This document shows, piece by piece, positions 34,272-41,034 of a stretch of 41,034 nucleotides of DNA. Position 1 is the stretch's first letter. The number at the start of each line of letters is the position of its first letter. The position numbers and the translations under genes are program-made. This DNA is from an uncultured Butyrivibrio sp. (lineage in GTDB: Bacteria > Bacillota > Clostridia > Lachnospirales > Lachnospiraceae), in assembly GCA_947168335.1 (NCBI GenBank), contig CAMVLM010000015.1, positions 1 through 41,034 of the forward strand. Reading direction: 5' to 3'. Under the pieces are notes generated by a model, which saw only the letters and a list, made by a program, of their open reading frames with translations, was not told the origin of the DNA and made no database searches.

Positions 34272-35270
34272 ATGACAGGAATTAACATAACAACCTCCCG
34301 CGAAGATATCGAAAAGAAATTCAATTCAAATGAGAATAATGCCCGCATTCTGCTTACAATAGCAACGCATCACAATACTTCAAAAGAAATCCTGACCAAG
34401 CTTGCTTACAATGATAATGACATGATCAGATGGGGAATAGCTGAGAATGCCAATACTCCTTCAGATATACTTGATATTCTGGCAGGCGATGAAAGCGAAG
34501 CAGTCAGAGGCTGTGTTGCCAAAAATCATGGCACATCAGTAAGCACACTGAAAAAACTTTCAATGGATGAATCTGAAGTTGTAAGAGGAAGTCTTGCCTC
34601 AAATCAGAATGCCGCATTTCTTCTTCGCGGTCTTGCAAAAGATGAATCGAAATCTGTCCGTGCAGCAGTAGCCTCAAGTATATGGACTTCCGCTGAAATA
34701 CTTGATAAGCTCAGTGATGATGAAAGCAACACTGTCAAGTCTGCCCTTGCCTTAAACATCAAAGTATCAGGCCGTTTACTGGCAAAGCTTTCAATATGCG
34801 ACAGCTTAAGAGTAAGAGAAGCCGTAGGAAAGAACAAGAACACTCCTCTTGAAATTCTTGAAAGGCTCTCCAAAGACAATGAAACTACTGTAAGAAAGGC
34901 AGTAGCCTCCAACATTCGCACACCAGAACTCATCCTTCTGTTTCTTTCAAAAGATCAGAAGCAGAGCGTTCGTTCTTCAGTTGCAGCCAATCCCAGAACA
35001 TCACAGAGCATTCTGGAACAGCTGGCAAAGGATTCTGATGCTTATGTAAGAAAAGCTGTTGCAAGAAATACACATACACCTGCTGTCCTTCTTACAAAGC
35101 TTTCCAATGACGAAGACTGGAGAGTACGTGAGGGCGTTGCTGAAAATATCTCAACACCTGTCAGCATTGTTGAGAAAATCACACTTTCAAAAGAATTACT
35201 GCTTAAAAAATCTCAGACAAGAAAGAACCAGCCTGTGGTTAAGATCAATGGCAATCTACAAGTAGTTTAG
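34272..35270 (+). CDS. Leucine-rich repeat variant (LRV) protein
   Basis: A 332-residue soluble solenoid of about eleven 23-24-residue repeats with consensus TP-x-x-I-L-x-x-L-S-x-D-x-x-x-x-V-R-x-A-V-A-x-N, for example TPLEILERLSKD followed by VRKAVASN. This is the LRV pattern of alternating alpha and 3-10 helices. Unlike the Azotobacter LRV protein it has no N-terminal cysteine cluster for an iron-sulfur centre; only two isolated cysteines are seen. There is no signal peptide. GGAG lies 9 bases before the ATG. A protein-binding scaffold role is inferred from the fold. Its last 26 bases overlap, on the opposite strand, the end of the transporter relic. Confidence 0.85.
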   Translation: MTGINITTSREDIEKKFNSNENNARILLTIATHHNTSKEILTKLAYNDNDMIRWGIAENANTPSDILDILAGDESEAVRGCVAKNHGTSVSTLKKLSMDESEVVRGSLASNQNAAFLLRGLAKDESKSVRAAVASSIWTSAEILDKLSDDESNTVKSALALNIKVSGRLLAKLSICDSLRVREAVGKNKNTPLEILERLSKDNETTVRKAVASNIRTPELILLFLSKDQKQSVRSSVAANPRTSQSILEQLAKDSDAYVRKAVARNTHTPAVLLTKLSNDEDWRVREGVAENISTPVSIVEKITLSKELLLKKSQTRKNQPVVKINGNLQVV

Positions 35271-35448
35271 TATAGTCATCAAGAGGGGAATCAAGAACAG
35301 CTTTTGTACTCCCCTCTTCTACTATTTTCCCCTGTTTCATTACAATATTTGTCTTATAAGGATCATGTTTCAGAAAAAGCGGTCCTATAAGCAGAATTCC
35401 TATAATACATACAATCCAGGCTGCTGATGTAATCAGCCTTTTTTTCAT
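35245..35448 (-). pseudogene. Chimeric relic: DppC/OppC start fused in frame to DppF/OppF ATPase tail
   Basis: The 67 codons start with a typical permease-C N-terminus (MKKRLITSAAWIVCI, then LLIGPLFLKHDPYKTN) and switch directly to the end of an oligopeptide ABC ATPase (IVMKQGKIVEEGSTKAVL, DDYTKLL). The ATG overlaps the upstream permease stop (TAATG), as in intact opp/dpp/nik operons. The simplest history is one deletion removing most of permease C, the first ATPase and most of the second. The product would be a single membrane helix with a meaningless tail. Confidence 0.8.
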
Positions 35449-35876
35449 TATGAACGCGCCTCCCTTCTTATCCTTGGATCAATCGCACTGCAAATAATGC
35501 TTGCCAAAACATTCAGCCCAAGAAAAATCAGCGCCATCCATACAACATACCCCTGAATCACGGGGTAGTCTCTTGCAGATATTGAATCAACTGCCAGCTT
35601 TCCTACTCCGTTCCATGCAAAAATACTTTCGACAATAGCTGTTCCTCCAAGCATTGACCCTATAGACATGGAAAAAAGTGTTATCAGCGGAACAAGACAG
35701 TTTTTCAAAACATGGCCAAACAGTATATAACTGTCGGAATAACCTTTTGCCATAAGCCCCGTAACATAATCTTTTTGCAGTTCTTTTAAGACCATGGATC
35801 TTATTTCTCTTACATACCAGGCTCCAAGAGTAAGCGCCAGCGTCAATGCCGGCATTACGATACCGCACAAGCCCCC
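35448..35876 (-). pseudogene. C-terminal fragment of a DppB/OppB/NikB permease
   Basis: About 142 codons cover the permease from IVMPALTLALTLGAWYVREI through the EAA-type loop (LKELQKDYVTGLMAKGYSDS) and GGTAIVESIFAWNGVGKLAVDSI to the C-terminal RDYPVIQGYV and IDPRIRREA, matching the second half of family members that are normally over 300 residues. The N-terminal half is missing: upstream codons dissolve in a GC palindrome at 35872-35883 and a TGA follows shortly. The intact transporter would import peptides or nickel; here it cannot work. Confidence 0.82.
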
Positions 35877-35883
35877 CGGGGGG
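35872..35883. repeat. CCCCCCGGGGGG palindrome at the permease breakpoint
   Basis: Twelve G/C bases in perfect symmetry exactly where permease homology ends, in otherwise AT-rich DNA. Confidence 0.7.
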
Positions 35884-35915
35884 TTATTAATAAATCATGA
35901 TTTTAAAATGGCAAC

Positions 35916-35946
35916 AAAAAAGGAAGCCCTGTAAAAGCTTCCTTAA
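35916..35946 (-). terminator. Terminator of the Sel1-like gene
   Basis: On the minus strand AAGGAAGC pairs with GCTTCCTT around a 9-base loop, followed by TTTT. Confidence 0.75.
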
Positions 35947-35967
35947 TAATTCAAAAATCACGGTTTA

Positions 35968-36699
35968 TTACCTGAATCTCATATACCTTGGTCTTCCGGA
36001 GCTGACCACATAGTCCTCTGCGGTTATATATGCCACCATTTTGCCACGGTAGAAAAATTCCGTACGATTTATATTGTGTTCTCCCATTACCATGGTAATA
36101 GAGTCAATACGGATGCAGTCAGGATTTTCGATATACCAGATATCCTTAACATTTTGAGCATAGGTTATGACAAAATCCTTAAGCTCGCAGTAATGAAATC
36201 TGTCGTAAGTAATGAGCATCCTGCTTCTTTGGCTCTCGCTATTTCCTGCTTTGGGTATCCTTGCTCCCACAACCTTAATCCTTCCGCTTTTCATTCTGCG
36301 AAATGAGATCATGAGTTCATGTCCCTCTTCCAAAGCCTGAAACAATACAAATGGATGAACACTGCAACAGAGCCTCTCGCTGCCATAGTGAAGCTTCTGA
36401 CGAAGCTGTGTTAAAACAAGTCTCACCTTAGCGAGAAAAGCCTCATCCTCATTCTTCCTTCTGACCTGAAGGCGCAGTGTAAGGGCATATTCAGCCTGAA
36501 GATAATACGCATAAGCACGCGCAATATCCTTAGGGCCACCCTCTCCCTTTCTATACATATCTCCCATCTCATAGGCGATATCCGCAAAATGGCATCTGTA
36601 GTGACCAACACCCTCACTTATGAACTTTTTTAATTCATGCCTGTATTCCTTGCGCATTTTGCTGCGAAGACTTACACGGCTTTCATCCTGTCTGCTCAT
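35968..36699 (-). CDS. Protein of unknown function with a Sel1-like repeat
   Basis: A 243-residue soluble protein. The N-terminal third is basic and includes one Sel1/TPR-like unit, YEMGDMYRKGEGGPKDIARA then YAYYLQAEYA (about 43-73). The C-terminal part (about 120-243) is mixed alpha/beta with SFRRMKSGRIKVVGAR, FVITYAQNVKDIWYIENPD and a conserved-looking EFFYRGKMVAYITAEDY end. I do not recognise that domain. There is no signal peptide or membrane segment. The ribosome site is weak. It is divergent from the CPBP protease gene. A protein-interaction role is only a guess from the repeat. Confidence 0.65.
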   Translation of the reverse strand: MSRQDESRVSLRSKMRKEYRHELKKFISEGVGHYRCHFADIAYEMGDMYRKGEGGPKDIARAYAYYLQAEYALTLRLQVRRKNEDEAFLAKVRLVLTQLRQKLHYGSERLCCSVHPFVLFQALEEGHELMISFRRMKSGRIKVVGARIPKAGNSESQRSRMLITYDRFHYCELKDFVITYAQNVKDIWYIENPDCIRIDSITMVMGEHNINRTEFFYRGKMVAYITAEDYVVSSGRPRYMRFR

Positions 36700-36794
36700 G
36701 TTAAATATGATACCACACTTCCAATCCTCTGCGAGTATTTCTTTACACTTACTGCTATTTTGAATATAATTTTCACATATATAAGGAGGAAATT

Positions 36795-37841
36795 ATGATA
36801 CCAGTAAAACAAAAGTTTTCACATCTTGGCTTTGCTATCACATTTTACCTGATAGTTTCCAATCTTCTTTCTATCGTTGCCGGTTCAGCTTACATTTTTG
36901 TAGTAATATTCTTAAAAATGATGAATCTTGCTGCCGCAGGTGGTCCCGGCTCGTTGCCGATGGATCCGCAATACTATATGAAAATAGCCCTTTCGAACGC
37001 AAATTCATTTGGGTATCTTCTGGCAGCTCAGCTTCCTGCATATCTGATTGCCGTACCGCTTACACTTCTTTTCCTGAATTCCCGAAAATTCAGGGATATA
37101 CCTACATCTTCTTTCTCTTTCAGTAGCGATTATGAAAAGAGTCAGAAGAAAGATCTCACTGTGAGCGAATTTGTTACGTTTTTTATCATCACATTATCCT
37201 TTGGTACAATAGGCAGTCTTATCAGTGCTTCACTTAACGCAATTTACAGTATGGCAACCGGAAAGGATATGTCCAATCTTTTAAACAGCCTTCTGTCAAA
37301 TCTTCCTCTTCACGGAGTCTTTGTATTTACCGTTATACTCGCTCCGATATTTGAAGAGATTCTGTACAGATACGGCGTTGTAGGTTACTGCAGGCGCTAT
37401 GGCGAGTGGAATGCAATCATCCTTGGCGGTGTCATCTTTGGGCTTATACACACCAATCTGTTCCAGTTTTTCTATGCATTTATGCTCGGTTGTATGTTTG
37501 CATACATTTACATCTATACAAGGCAGCTGAAATACACTATTGCACTACACATGCTGTTCAATCTTCTCGGCGCCTTTGTACCCATGCTGTTATCCCAGGA
37601 TGGCAGCATGACAATAGGAGTCACCATATATTATGCATGCTATTATAGCCTTGCAGTTGTGGGAGTCGTTCTTCTTATAATGTACATTAAAAAAGGCAGG
37701 TTAAGCCTCCCCATGCATGACACTCCTGTTCCGGGATATGGCAGCAGGGACGTTTACTTAAATCCCGGTATGATCTGTATGATACTTCTCTGCATCATAA
37801 TTTCTATATATATGCAGTTCTTCTCAACAGGTACTTTGTAA
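36795..37841 (+). CDS. CPBP family intramembrane metalloprotease (CAAX-like)
   Basis: A 348-residue integral membrane protein with about eight helices. The catalytic motifs of the CPBP (Abi, Rce1-like) family are present: PIFEEILYRYGV (EExxxR), FGLIHTNLFQFFYA (H-x-x-x-N/F) and ALHMLFNLLG (H-x-x-x-N). A Gly/Pro-rich loop (about 48-58) and a hydrophilic stretch (about 96-120) interrupt the membrane part. Such proteases cut within the membrane and are linked in some bacteria to bacteriocin immunity or protein maturation; no bacteriocin gene is adjacent. AAGGAGG lies before the ATG. It converges with the chemoreceptor operon at a shared terminator. Confidence 0.88.
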   Translation: MIPVKQKFSHLGFAITFYLIVSNLLSIVAGSAYIFVVIFLKMMNLAAAGGPGSLPMDPQYYMKIALSNANSFGYLLAAQLPAYLIAVPLTLLFLNSRKFRDIPTSSFSFSSDYEKSQKKDLTVSEFVTFFIITLSFGTIGSLISASLNAIYSMATGKDMSNLLNSLLSNLPLHGVFVFTVILAPIFEEILYRYGVVGYCRRYGEWNAIILGGVIFGLIHTNLFQFFYAFMLGCMFAYIYIYTRQLKYTIALHMLFNLLGAFVPMLLSQDGSMTIGVTIYYACYYSLAVVGVVLLIMYIKKGRLSLPMHDTPVPGYGSRDVYLNPGMICMILLCIIISIYMQFFSTGTL

Positions 37842-37857
37842 ATACAAAGCAGCAAAA

Positions 37858-37893
37858 AAAGGCTTCGCTTTTATTTCCTAAAGCGAAGCCTTT
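37858..37893. terminator. Bidirectional terminator between the CPBP and chemoreceptor operons
   Basis: AAAGGCTTCGCTT pairs with AAGCGAAGCCTTT; A and T runs on both sides suit the convergent genes. Confidence 0.8.
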
Positions 37894-37907
37894 AAACATG
37901 TCTGCTA

Positions 37908-38159
37908 TTACAGCATCTCTACTCTCTCCTGAGAGAAATCTGCTATTCCGGTTTTATAGAGTTCCTGAACAAACTCGATTGCTCTCTGACCGGATTCTTC
38001 AATCGGTACATCCTGTGAATAGATGTACTCTACTTTATTTCCGTTAGCCATTATAAAATTGATCTGCGTTCCGATGATCTGTCCATCACCTACATCCATT
38101 CCAACTACTTCAACATCGGTAACCTCGCGGACTCTGCCGGCAGCAAATAATACTCTCAT
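37908..38159 (-). CDS. Small conserved-looking protein after the chemoreceptor
   Basis: An 83-residue soluble protein: MRVLFAAGRVREVTDVEV followed by a strand-rich middle (GQIIGTQINFIMANGNKVEY) and a helical end (AIEFVQELYKTGIADFSQ). I do not recognise the family. It begins 25 bases after the chemoreceptor stop, with AGGAGG 8 bases before the ATG, so it is part of that operon. A role with the receptor is suggested only by position. Confidence 0.65.
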   Translation of the reverse strand: MRVLFAAGRVREVTDVEVVGMDVGDGQIIGTQINFIMANGNKVEYIYSQDVPIEESGQRAIEFVQELYKTGIADFSQERVEML

Positions 38160-38184
38160 GGTAAATACCTCCTGATTCTACTCC

Positions 38185-39663
38185 TTAATCCTCATCGTCT
38201 CCAACTTCACTGAGTTCCTTAAGTTTCTTAGTCTGCTTATATATTCCTTCAAGTGCTTTTCTGAAATCTTCAAATTTGCGAACAGCATCCTGTGCATTAG
38301 CAAGTCCGTCATTGGAAAGTGCTGCAACTTCTTCACTTGTTGCAGACAGATTGGAGATATTGTCATTGATCTCATTAGTTGAGGAATCGATCATCTCCAT
38401 GCTGTTTCCTATATCCGTGATATTACCGATAAGCTCAATAACATTGTTATCGATTGTCTCAAACGCTGCGGCTGTCTCACGGATAACCTGATTCTGCTCT
38501 TCTACTGACTGAACAGTATTATCAATACTTTCCATAGCCTTGTTGGCATCCTCAGTCAGCTCACCGATGATCTTGGTAATCTCACTTGAAGCATTATTTG
38601 TCTGCTCTGACAGCTGTCTGATATCGTCAGCAACAACAGCAAAACCTTTTCCTGCTTCACCTGCTCTTGCTGCCTCGATGGAAGCATTCAGTGCAAGGAG
38701 GTTGGTCTGTTTTGAAATAGCCATAATGGATCCCAAAATCTTCTGAACATCATCCACCTTATTAAGAACAGCCTTGGTGGAATCTGCAGTGATATTGCTG
38801 GCATTGCGAACACCTCTTGCCTTGTCCCTGAGGATTTCAATAGTTTTGGATACTTCACCCACAGTTTCCTTGGTGTTATTTGAGGATTCGATCATCTGCT
38901 CTCTCTGAGTATCAGCAACCTGTGTCTGCTGTCTGATTTCGGAAACCTTCTGAGCTTCATCAGTTACAGCCTGGGCTGTGCTCTCTGTTGAAGTAGCAAT
39001 ATCTCTCATTCCGGAGCTTGTATCTTCGATAATCTTTTCAAGCTCATCAACACTTCCCTGAGCCTGCTCAAAGAGTTTTGAAATCTTATTGGCAATCTTG
39101 CCCATTTCATGTGAAGTTTTTTCCTGAGTTTCAGTATGCTCCTGAATGGTAGCATTGTTTTCCTGATTAAATGTAAGAATCAGCCCAATAGAAAAATAAG
39201 ATGCAACTACACAAAGAATAATTGCAATGCCGAACATCACAAGATCAGTGCCAAGATAGCCGCGTCCTGCAGCCACTCTGATACCTGTGATTATGGACAT
39301 TATTGCAATAACTGTACTTCCGCCTATTACAATCCTTTTGTTCATGTAAACCATGCTGGAAAAAAGAATTGCCAGACCAAAGAATGAGTATATTACCTGC
39401 GATTCCACAATCATGACAATTATGTAAGAGATGGTCGCTCCAAGCATGATCATTGCAGCGCCTTTTCTGCCATATCTGAATTTCGCATAAGCCACTGACA
39501 TAACGGTAACGCTGGCAGCCACTGCAATCAGCTCAAATATCCTTCCGGAATTAAAGCCGTCCTTCACGCCCTCAACAATAAAGGCCAGTGCACATGATAA
39601 TACAATAATCATGCATACAACCAGCCCTCTTTGATTCGCTCTTTCGAATTGTTCCCTGTTCAT
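38185..39663 (-). CDS. Methyl-accepting chemotaxis protein with six-helix membrane input
   Basis: A 492-residue receptor. The N-terminus has about six hydrophobic segments (near 14-31, 42-60, 69-86, 90-107, 112-129, 139-165) with short loops and no extracellular ligand domain; no HAMP motif is evident. The rest is the cytoplasmic signalling helix bundle with the conserved tip [20 protein letters not shown] and [18 protein letters not shown], which contacts CheA and CheW. Glu/Gln-rich helices on both sides provide methylation sites. The ATG with GGAGG 6 bases upstream is preferred to a GTG two codons earlier. No other che genes are in the window. Confidence 0.9.
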   Translation of the reverse strand: MNREQFERANQRGLVVCMIIVLSCALAFIVEGVKDGFNSGRIFELIAVAASVTVMSVAYAKFRYGRKGAAMIMLGATISYIIVMIVESQVIYSFFGLAILFSSMVYMNKRIVIGGSTVIAIMSIITGIRVAAGRGYLGTDLVMFGIAIILCVVASYFSIGLILTFNQENNATIQEHTETQEKTSHEMGKIANKISKLFEQAQGSVDELEKIIEDTSSGMRDIATSTESTAQAVTDEAQKVSEIRQQTQVADTQREQMIESSNNTKETVGEVSKTIEILRDKARGVRNASNITADSTKAVLNKVDDVQKILGSIMAISKQTNLLALNASIEAARAGEAGKGFAVVADDIRQLSEQTNNASSEITKIIGELTEDANKAMESIDNTVQSVEEQNQVIRETAAAFETIDNNVIELIGNITDIGNSMEMIDSSTNEINDNISNLSATSEEVAALSNDGLANAQDAVRKFEDFRKALEGIYKQTKKLKELSEVGDDED

Positions 39664-39797
39664 TTCCACCCTCCATTTTTAAGAATAATAAAAATATCAT
39701 GCTGATTTTATTTTAACAAAATGAACGGTATTAAGTTATAAACTTTTACTAAATAAAGGAATCAATTCTTTATATTTGCTTTATAAATCGACCACAA

Positions 39798-40373
39798 TTA
39801 TTGCCTGTCATAATAAGCTTTGCCACTGCAGATAAAGTAAGTGCGCAGATAACCATCCTGTGAAACAAATGCAATTTCATTTGTAGATTCAAGATAATAA
39901 ATTTTATCATTATCTTCTGCTTCCAGCTTTTGAAGTGCATCGGGATTGTTTATCAGCGCGTTTGCAGCTTCCAGATATTCTTCAGGAGTTGAAAAACCCA
40001 TCTCTTCACCATGCTTCTTGAAATGGTCCTCGAATTTGGACTTTGTTCTGAATTCATAATGAACTTCCTGAGTCGCGTTTTCATCAGCAGAAACTTCTTC
40101 AGCTGCTTCTTTCTCTTTTTCTTCAATAGCCTGTATTGCCTGAGCTACGGCCTCATTATCTCCGCTTAATGAAATATCCGTATTCGAAGAATCACTTTCA
40201 GTTTCTTCTCCGTCAAGATCATCGGAATACTCATCAACAACAGTTTCTTCCTGCTCGCTTACCTTTTCCTGAAGCGTAGGATAAAAGCCCATGTACATGA
40301 TACAGATAAAAAGAAGAACTATCATTCCTGTACTATAGGTTTTTGACATTTTTCTTCTATTGCGTCTTCGCAT
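39798..40373 (-). CDS. Membrane-anchored protein with RNase-like (BECR-fold) C-terminal domain
   Basis: A 191-residue protein with one N-terminal membrane helix (about 16-33, preceded by a strongly basic MRRRNRRK), a very acidic Glu/Asp/Ser linker (about 36-105) and a compact C-terminal domain (about 108-191). That domain has the order seen in barnase/EndoU/colicin/RelE-fold nuclease-like domains: FEDHFKKHGEEMGF with FSTPEEYLEAANAL, then strands DKIYYLESTNEIAFVS and GYLRTYFICSGKAYYDRQ. Similarity to that fold is by eye and the catalytic set is not certain. AGGGG precedes the ATG; the gene begins 8 bases after the glycosyltransferase stop. No immunity gene is evident. Confidence 0.6.
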   Translation of the reverse strand: MRRRNRRKMSKTYSTGMIVLLFICIMYMGFYPTLQEKVSEQEETVVDEYSDDLDGEETESDSSNTDISLSGDNEAVAQAIQAIEEKEKEAAEEVSADENATQEVHYEFRTKSKFEDHFKKHGEEMGFSTPEEYLEAANALINNPDALQKLEAEDNDKIYYLESTNEIAFVSQDGYLRTYFICSGKAYYDRQ

Positions 40374-40381
40374 AATTACCC

Positions 40382-41034
40382 CTACTTATAAACAATCTCT
40401 CTCTGAATAACAAAACTGAGCAAAAACAGTATACAGTCCACAGGAATCTTAACCATGACCTCCGGACTTGCAGGTACCATACCATGGAAGAAGCTTACCA
40501 AAGCTCCACTTAATAACATGATTATCACTGCCAGAATAACGTATTTTACTGCAGCCTTTGCTTTGCTGCCCTTTCCTTTAAACACAACCTTGTAGTTGAT
40601 AAGGAAATTGTATATTGCAGAAAGCACTCTGGCACAAATAGTAGCCAGCATAATATAGCCCACAAACAAGCCTGCCACAGGCTTAAGAAGCATACAAAAT
40701 ACAGCAAACAGTACCATATCAACTACGCTTGATGAAAGTGATGAAACAAGAAACTTTCCAAAAACAGCATAGATCATTATTGAATCCTGAATAGGTCTGA
40801 AATGGCTGGTCTTATTCTCCTCAATATAAATTGTGCTGATGGAAACCTCACGGATATCCACTTCCTCTTCCTTTGCGGCAAGCAGCATATTGGTCTCAAA
40901 CTCAAATCTCTCGCCTTTTTCTGAAAGAAGCCTTATCATAAATGCTTTGGGTATTGCCCTTAGTCCTGTCTGGGTATCACTTACTTTTATTCCGGAAAGT
41001 CCGGCCATAACCTTACTTGTGAGTTTATTTCCAA
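40382..41034 (-). CDS. GT2 glycosyltransferase fused to GtrA membrane domain, 3' part (cut by window edge)
   Basis: The frame is open to the right edge. The visible 217 codons start in the tail of a dolichyl-phosphate-mannose-synthase-like GT2 domain (GNKLTSKVMAGLSGIKVSDT, QTGLRAIP, EFETNMLLAAKEEEVDIREV). A GtrA domain of four membrane helices follows (KFLVSSLSSSVVDMVLFAVF, ISAIYNFLINYKVVFK-like sequence near the middle). Such two-domain proteins make or flip undecaprenyl-linked sugars for surface polymers. The gene leads into the RNase-like protein gene, probably in one operon. Confidence 0.88.
   Translation of the reverse strand, partial: GNKLTSKVMAGLSGIKVSDTQTGLRAIPKAFMIRLLSEKGERFEFETNMLLAAKEEEVDIREVSISTIYIEENKTSHFRPIQDSIMIYAVFGKFLVSSLSSSVVDMVLFAVFCMLLKPVAGLFVGYIMLATICARVLSAIYNFLINYKVVFKGKGSKAKAAVKYVILAVIIMLLSGALVSFFHGMVPASPEVMVKIPVDCILFLLSFVIQREIVYK

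Overview
The window looks like a chromosomal segment of a low- to mid-GC, Gram-positive clostridial anaerobe. The family Lachnospiraceae is most likely, perhaps close to Butyrivibrio or Pseudobutyrivibrio. This rests on gene content and style: pyruvate phosphate dikinase, exported BspA-like leucine-rich repeat proteins with transglutaminase domains, a class B sortase, a GH10 xylanase fragment, a PIN-PhoH protein, strong AGGAGG ribosome sites, frequent TTG starts and U-tract terminators. Species assignment is inference.

Layout, left to right. 1-5280: start of ppdK, a membrane-anchored glycerophosphodiesterase, an MFS transporter, an ABC-F ATPase with a clear promoter, and purC ending in a perfect 40-base palindrome. 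5265-8440: a decayed FN3-like remnant, a PHP-domain phosphoesterase, a Cof-type HAD phosphatase and a metallophosphoesterase downstream of a large lipoprotein (8456-10351). 10436-16814: a leftward operon for polyphosphate and nucleotide housekeeping. In transcription order it is a chorismate mutase-DUF815 AAA+ fusion, ppx, ppk, maf and a small acidic protein, closed by a terminator. 16996-19596: an anchored DUF5050-type protein and pyrBI with a short leader.

19598-28458 is mostly exported proteins on the minus strand: an orphan substrate-binding protein, a CAP-domain lipoprotein, three tandem transglutaminase/Big/LRR paralogs, and a class B sortase. The most downstream of the three paralogs in transcription order (21625-23355) is a pseudogene: it has an early in-frame TAG and has lost the segment with the catalytic Cys. 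Directly upstream of the sortase, dinB (DNA polymerase IV) is interrupted by one in-frame TAA. PIN-PhoH and a divergent coiled-coil protein follow.

33164-35875 is a decay zone: a 5'-truncated GH10 xylanase, a possible short RNA or leader ahead of an intact LRV-repeat protein, and the remains of an oligopeptide/nickel ABC transporter operon. In that relic the permease C start is fused in frame to the ATPase tail. From 35968 to the right edge the segment is ordinary again: a Sel1-like protein, a CPBP membrane protease, a soluble-input-less chemoreceptor with a small partner, a membrane-anchored RNase-like protein, and the end of a GT2-GtrA glycosyltransferase.

The strongest candidate for something little described is the chorismate mutase-DUF815 ATPase fusion heading the polyphosphate operon. 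All recognisable AroQ active-site residues and the Walker motifs are present, so a link between aromatic metabolism, an AAA+ machine and polyphosphate turnover is testable. I could not run any database search, so novelty is unverified.
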